A DNA stretch of 34,603 bases from Owenweeksia sp964619125 (lineage in GTDB: Bacteria > Bacteroidota > Bacteroidia > Flavobacteriales > Schleiferiaceae). A program made the position numbers and the translations under genes. Under the pieces are notes generated by a model, which saw only the letters and a program-made list of their open reading frames with translations, ran no database searches and was not told the origin of the DNA. The stretch's first letter is position 1. Every line of letters begins with the position of its first letter. Below are positions 31,344-34,603 of the stretch, piece after piece. The DNA lies in contig CAZUCA010000035.1 of NCBI GenBank assembly GCA_964619125.1, positions 1-34,603 of the forward strand, read 5' to 3'.

Positions 31344-31814
31344 ATGGCCGCCCGTTTTAAACTCAGTGACTTCCTCCTATTTGAGGATGCGGAGGTGTGG
31401 GCCCTGAGCTCAGCCCAACCTATCCAGCGGCTGGTGTTTCACCTCAATGAGAAACTCAGGCTGCGACTGGTGCGCGACACTACCGATCACAGCATGATAC
31501 AGCGCGACACCTGCCTGCACTACAGCAGTTACAGCCACTACGATGAGCAGGCCATGCAAACCTGGCACCTTACCGCCAACAAAAACCCCTATTTCAGCTC
31601 CGACGAAGATCCCTCAGAGCTAAAAGTGGGCAATATTCCGCTGGTGGCGGACCTGAAGGTATTTGATTATTTTCTTTGGTGTGAGGAGACGCCCACCCCC
31701 GAACAAAGCCAGCGTGTCAGCCTTGGTTTAAAGACCTTGGCGTACATTGGTACCTTTCAAAAGATAGATACCGGTAGCAGCAAAAACATTAAGAACCTAC
31801 TGACAGAAACATAG
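31344..31814 (+). CDS. IPExxxVDY-family protein (degenerate motif)
   Basis: A 156-residue Bacteroidota-specific protein of unknown function, lying between rnc and pyk as in many relatives. The diagnostic region normally reads IPE-xxx-VDYFL; here it is IPLVADLKVFDYFLWCE, so the motif is stretched and partly lost (Val to Phe, Glu replaced). The C-terminal (VSLGLKTLAYIGTFQKID) helix fits the family. The ATG follows the rnc stop directly (TAAATG), so translation is probably coupled. Confidence 0.6.
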   Translation: MAARFKLSDFLLFEDAEVWALSSAQPIQRLVFHLNEKLRLRLVRDTTDHSMIQRDTCLHYSSYSHYDEQAMQTWHLTANKNPYFSSDEDPSELKVGNIPLVADLKVFDYFLWCEETPTPEQSQRVSLGLKTLAYIGTFQKIDTGSSKNIKNLLTET

Positions 31815-31819
31815 AATAT

Positions 31820-33244
31820 ATGCCATTGAACAAAACTAAGATTATCGCCACCCTCGGTCCGGCCACCGCTGAAAAGAGTACCATGCTGGAGCTGATTAAG
31901 GCCGGGGTAAATGTGTTTAGGATCAACTTTTCGCACAGTAGTCACGAGGATGCTATTGACCTGATTAAGAAAACCCGTGAGCTCAATGATGAATACAAGC
32001 TCAATGTGGCCCTTCTGGCTGACCTGCAGGGTCCCAAGCTGCGCATCGGTGAGGTGGAAGATGGGGCCGTGATAAAGCCCGGCGATAAAGTAACCTTTAG
32101 CAATAAGGAGGTAAAAGGCAACGCTACTAAGGTATTTATGACTTACCAGCACTTCCCTACCGACGTAAAGGTGGGTGAGCGCATCCTGGTGGATGATGGC
32201 AAGCTGGCCCTGAAAGTGACCAAAACCAACGGCATCGACGAGGTGGAAACCGAGGTGCTGCAAGGGGGGCCCCTAAAGTCGCGTAAGGGCGTAAACCTGC
32301 CTAATACCAAAATCTCTCTACCTTGCCTTACCGACAAGGACCTCGCGGATTTGAAAGTAGCCATGGAGCATGACGTAGAGTGGATCGGTCTTTCCTTTGT
32401 ACGTTCGCCCAAGGACGTAATGCAACTGAAGGAAATCATCCTCGAAAACAAGGCCTGCTGCAAGGTGATTTCAAAAATTGAAAAACCGGAAGCGGTAGTG
32501 GAAATAGACCGCATTATTGAAGAGACGGATGCCATTATGGTGGCACGCGGCGACCTGGGAGTGGAAGTGCCCATGCAAGGAGTTCCCCTCATCCAGAAAA
32601 TGATAGTTAATAAGTGTCATAAAATGGCGCGCCCGGTGGTTATTGCCACCCAGATGATGGAAACCATGATCGACAGCATGACTCCTACCCGCGCCGAGGT
32701 CAACGATGTGGCCAACAGTGTACTCGATGGCGCCGATGCCGTGATGCTCAGTGGTGAAACCAGTGTGGGCAAATACCCGGTAGCGGTGATCGAAGCGATG
32801 AGCAAGATTATCTCTCACATTGAGGAAAGCGGCCAGGTAGCCACCAAAACCGAAAACCCACCCAACTACCGCAACGACCGCTTTATCACTGACAGTATTT
32901 GCTACAATGCCAGTAAGGTGGCCGATCAAATCGGGGCCTCCGCCATCCTCACTATGACCTTTAGTGGCTACACCGCTTTTAAGATCTCCTCACACCGCCC
33001 AAAGAGCAATATCATCCTCTTTACCGCCAACCGCTCCATTCTCAATATGGTAAGCCTTATCTGGGGTGTGAGAGGTTATTATTATGACAATATGGAGAGC
33101 ACCGATAAAACCTTTGCCGAAATCAAACAAATTGTCAAAAACGAGGGTTTGGTGAGCGAAGGCGATTTGGTGGTAAAAATTGCCTCCATGCCGATTGAAG
33201 AGAGCGGCATGACCAATATGTTGAAAATCACCCAAATAGACTAG
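31820..33244 (+). CDS. pyk: Pyruvate kinase
   Basis: Transfers phosphate from phosphoenolpyruvate to ADP, the last step of glycolysis. The 474 residues are typical. Visible motifs are KIIATLGPAT, FRINFSHSSHE, ADLQGPKLRIG, the active-site SKIEKPEAV and MVARGDLGVEVP, IATQMMETM, and ADAVMLSGETSVGKYP. The C-terminal allosteric domain is present. It starts 6 bases after the IPExxxVDY-like gene and is followed after 3 bases by the pterin dehydratase gene. Confidence 0.97.
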   Translation: MPLNKTKIIATLGPATAEKSTMLELIKAGVNVFRINFSHSSHEDAIDLIKKTRELNDEYKLNVALLADLQGPKLRIGEVEDGAVIKPGDKVTFSNKEVKGNATKVFMTYQHFPTDVKVGERILVDDGKLALKVTKTNGIDEVETEVLQGGPLKSRKGVNLPNTKISLPCLTDKDLADLKVAMEHDVEWIGLSFVRSPKDVMQLKEIILENKACCKVISKIEKPEAVVEIDRIIEETDAIMVARGDLGVEVPMQGVPLIQKMIVNKCHKMARPVVIATQMMETMIDSMTPTRAEVNDVANSVLDGADAVMLSGETSVGKYPVAVIEAMSKIISHIEESGQVATKTENPPNYRNDRFITDSICYNASKVADQIGASAILTMTFSGYTAFKISSHRPKSNIILFTANRSILNMVSLIWGVRGYYYDNMESTDKTFAEIKQIVKNEGLVSEGDLVVKIASMPIEESGMTNMLKITQID

Positions 33245-33247
33245 ATT

Positions 33248-33481
33248 ATGAACTGGAAGGAGGAAAATAACAAGCTAAGCCGCAAATTTGAATTCGAGGA
33301 TTTTAGCCAGGCTTTTTCCTTCCTTACGCGGGTAGCGCTGGCCGCAGAAAAAGCCCAGCATCATCCCGAAATTTACAACGTATACAATCAGGTTACCATC
33401 TCCCTCAGCACACATGATGAGGGAGATAAGGTAACGCAGAAAGATCGTGATCTGGCGGCCAAAATTGACCAGCTGCTATAA
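33248..33481 (+). CDS. Pterin-4a-carbinolamine dehydratase (PCD/DCoH family)
   Basis: Dehydrates 4a-hydroxytetrahydrobiopterin, recycling pterin cofactors. The 77-residue protein has the EK-x-HHPEIYNVYNQVTISLSTH core (AEKAQHHPEI, then VTISLSTHDEG), the usual active-site pattern. A matching aromatic amino-acid hydroxylase is not in the window. It lies 3 bases after pyk and ends 3 bases from the convergent pheS stop. Confidence 0.9.
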   Translation: MNWKEENNKLSRKFEFEDFSQAFSFLTRVALAAEKAQHHPEIYNVYNQVTISLSTHDEGDKVTQKDRDLAAKIDQLL

Positions 33482-33484
33482 TTC

Positions 33485-34504
33485 TCAGAGGGCAGATTGA
33501 AACTGCTCCAGGAATTTCAGGTCGTTTTCAAACAGCAGGCGTATATCGCTGATGTTGTAGCGTTGCATAGCAATGCGTTCTACTCCCATCCCCCAGGCAA
33601 AGCCCGAATACTCCTTACTGTCAATACCGGCATTTTCCAGTACCTGGGGATCTACCATGCCACAACCCAATACTTCCAGCCAGCCGGTGCCTTTGGTCAT
33701 GCGGTAATCTGCTTCGGTTTCTAGGCCCCAGTAAACATCCATTTCGGCGCTGGGCTCAGTGAAGGGAAAGTAGGAAGGACGCAGACGGATCTTGGTGTCG
33801 GCACCAAAAAATTCACGTGCAAAGTACAGCAGCGTTTGCTTGAGATCAGCAAAGCTCACTCCCTTGTCGATATACAGACCTTCCACCTGGTGAAAAATGC
33901 AGTGTGAGCGGGCAGAAATAGCCTCATTGCGAAACACCCGGCCAGGTGAAATAGTACGGATCGGAGGCTTCTGATTCTCCATCACCCGTACCTGCACACT
34001 GCTGGTATGGGTACGCAGGGCCCAATCGGGGTTGCGGGCTACGAAAAAGGTATCCTGCATATCGCGGGCCGGGTGCTCCTCCGGAAAGTTAAGCGCGGTA
34101 AAATTGTGCCAATCGTCCTCGATTTCGGGGCCGGTGCTTACGTTAAAGCCAATGCGCTTAAAAATATCTACAATCTCATTTTTCACGAGGTTTACCGGGT
34201 GTCGGCTACCGAGGGGAACAAATCCCGCCGGCCGGCTAAGATCAGGTCTCTCGGTGTTACCGCCGGCCGATTGTTGGGCCGCCTTAAGTTCCTCAACCCG
34301 CGCTGTTGCCTTTACCTTAAGCTCATTGATTGGCTTACCCAGGCTGCGCTTTTGTTCGGGGGGCAAAGCTTTAAATTCCTCAAACAATGCCGGTATTAAG
34401 CCCTTGCGCCCCAGGAATTTAATCCGAAAAGCCTCCACCGCTTCGGGCGCAGACTCATTAAAGCTTTCAACTTCTTGCAGGTATTCTTTTATTTTAGCTT
34501 CCAT
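33485..34504 (-). CDS. pheS: Phenylalanyl-tRNA synthetase alpha subunit
   Basis: Class II synthetase subunit that charges tRNA-Phe, working with PheT. The 339 residues are normal. The N-terminal coiled-coil (1-90) binds tRNA. The catalytic domain has GSRHPVNLVKNEIVDIF, HTSSVQVRVM, motif 2 FRNEAISARSHCIFHQVEGLYI, PSYFPFTEPSAEMDV, and motif 3 GFAWGMGVERIAM. The stretch quoted for motif 2 is the key one. pheT is not adjacent here. No attenuator or Phe leader peptide is visible upstream. Confidence 0.96.
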   Translation of the reverse strand: MEAKIKEYLQEVESFNESAPEAVEAFRIKFLGRKGLIPALFEEFKALPPEQKRSLGKPINELKVKATARVEELKAAQQSAGGNTERPDLSRPAGFVPLGSRHPVNLVKNEIVDIFKRIGFNVSTGPEIEDDWHNFTALNFPEEHPARDMQDTFFVARNPDWALRTHTSSVQVRVMENQKPPIRTISPGRVFRNEAISARSHCIFHQVEGLYIDKGVSFADLKQTLLYFAREFFGADTKIRLRPSYFPFTEPSAEMDVYWGLETEADYRMTKGTGWLEVLGCGMVDPQVLENAGIDSKEYSGFAWGMGVERIAMQRYNISDIRLLFENDLKFLEQFQSAL

Positions 34505-34538
34505 AAAAGGCTAAAAATCTATCCTTTTCGTTTATTAC

Positions 34539-34546
34539 TATATTTG
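34539..34546 (+). promoter_or_regulatory. Candidate -7 element of the gene starting at 34581
   Basis: TATATTTG matches TAnnTTTG exactly and lies 34 bases before the start codon. No -33 TTTG is seen at the usual spacing. Confidence 0.35.
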
Positions 34547-34580
34547 CGAAAGGGCAAAGATCAAATAATATTCGTCTAAA

Positions 34581-34603
34581 ATGAAAAGACTTTTACTCGG
34601 GCT
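34581..34603 (+). CDS. 5' end of a rightward gene, probably exported (partial)
   Basis: Only MKRLLLG is in the window before the right edge. A basic start followed by leucines is typical of a signal peptide. The promoter-like TATATTTG upstream supports a real start. No function can be given. Confidence 0.5.

Noticed and set aside
1..34603. tRNA/rRNA genes, CRISPR arrays, insertion sequences, phage or defence genes
   Set aside because: Looked for on both strands; no cloverleaf, regular repeat-spacer array, transposase or phage-like protein was recognised.

Overview
The window looks like a chromosomal segment from a member of the Bacteroidota, probably Cytophagia-like. The evidence is a PorW/SprE-type lipoprotein of the type IX secretion/gliding machinery next to a bactofilin and the ATP synthase genes, an acpP-fabF-rnc-(IPExxxVDY)-pyk block, a LytTR response regulator, many lipoproteins, A-rich rather than Shine-Dalgarno start regions, and promoters of the TAnnTTTG (-7) / TTTG (-33) type. 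The genus cannot be fixed from the sequence. No tRNA, rRNA, CRISPR array, prophage or insertion sequence was seen.

Layout. (1) 1-931: the 5' end of a leftward gene, a Mn/Fe superoxide dismutase with its terminator, and a divergent intergenic region carrying a perfect 17-bp palindrome. (2) 931-6040: an AddA-like helicase-nuclease followed by a cytoplasmic histidine kinase, converging on a LytTR response regulator, then an S4-domain RNA-binding protein. (3) 6027-9633, leftward: a compact run of NtrY-like kinase, SIMPL protein, enoyl-CoA hydratase and alpha/beta esterase. (4) 9744-17429: a GT4 glycosyltransferase, then seven predicted lipoproteins (EGF-like, M23+SH3, DUF7282-like, SnoaL-like, 3D-domain and two unknown), a GNAT acetyltransferase, and a decayed scrap of an S9 prolyl-oligopeptidase. 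(5) 17430-17977: repeat-rich non-coding DNA. (6) 17978-26846, leftward: PorW/SprE, bactofilin, AtpZ, a small membrane protein and atpB-E-F-H-A-G; atpD and atpC are absent. (7) 27093-28976: a membrane-anchored M23 protein, rnhA and purN. (8) 29105-33481, rightward: acpP, fabF, rnc, an IPExxxVDY-like gene, pyk and a pterin dehydratase. (9) pheS and the start of one more gene.

How the parts fit. Much of the window is housekeeping: oxidative defence, recombination, energy conversion, fatty-acid and purine synthesis, RNA processing, glycolysis and tRNA charging. I did not find a convincing new multi-gene system. The more unusual signals are in RNA structure and gene packing: terminator-like hairpins covering codons 10-21 of two downstream genes (esterase and rnc), two strong intercistronic hairpins in the atp operon, six convergent gene pairs that overlap or abut with no terminator between them, a 68-nt bactofilin/atpZ overlap, several TTG starts, a lone rightward terminator beside PorW, and the S9 peptidase relic that seems to keep its own terminator.
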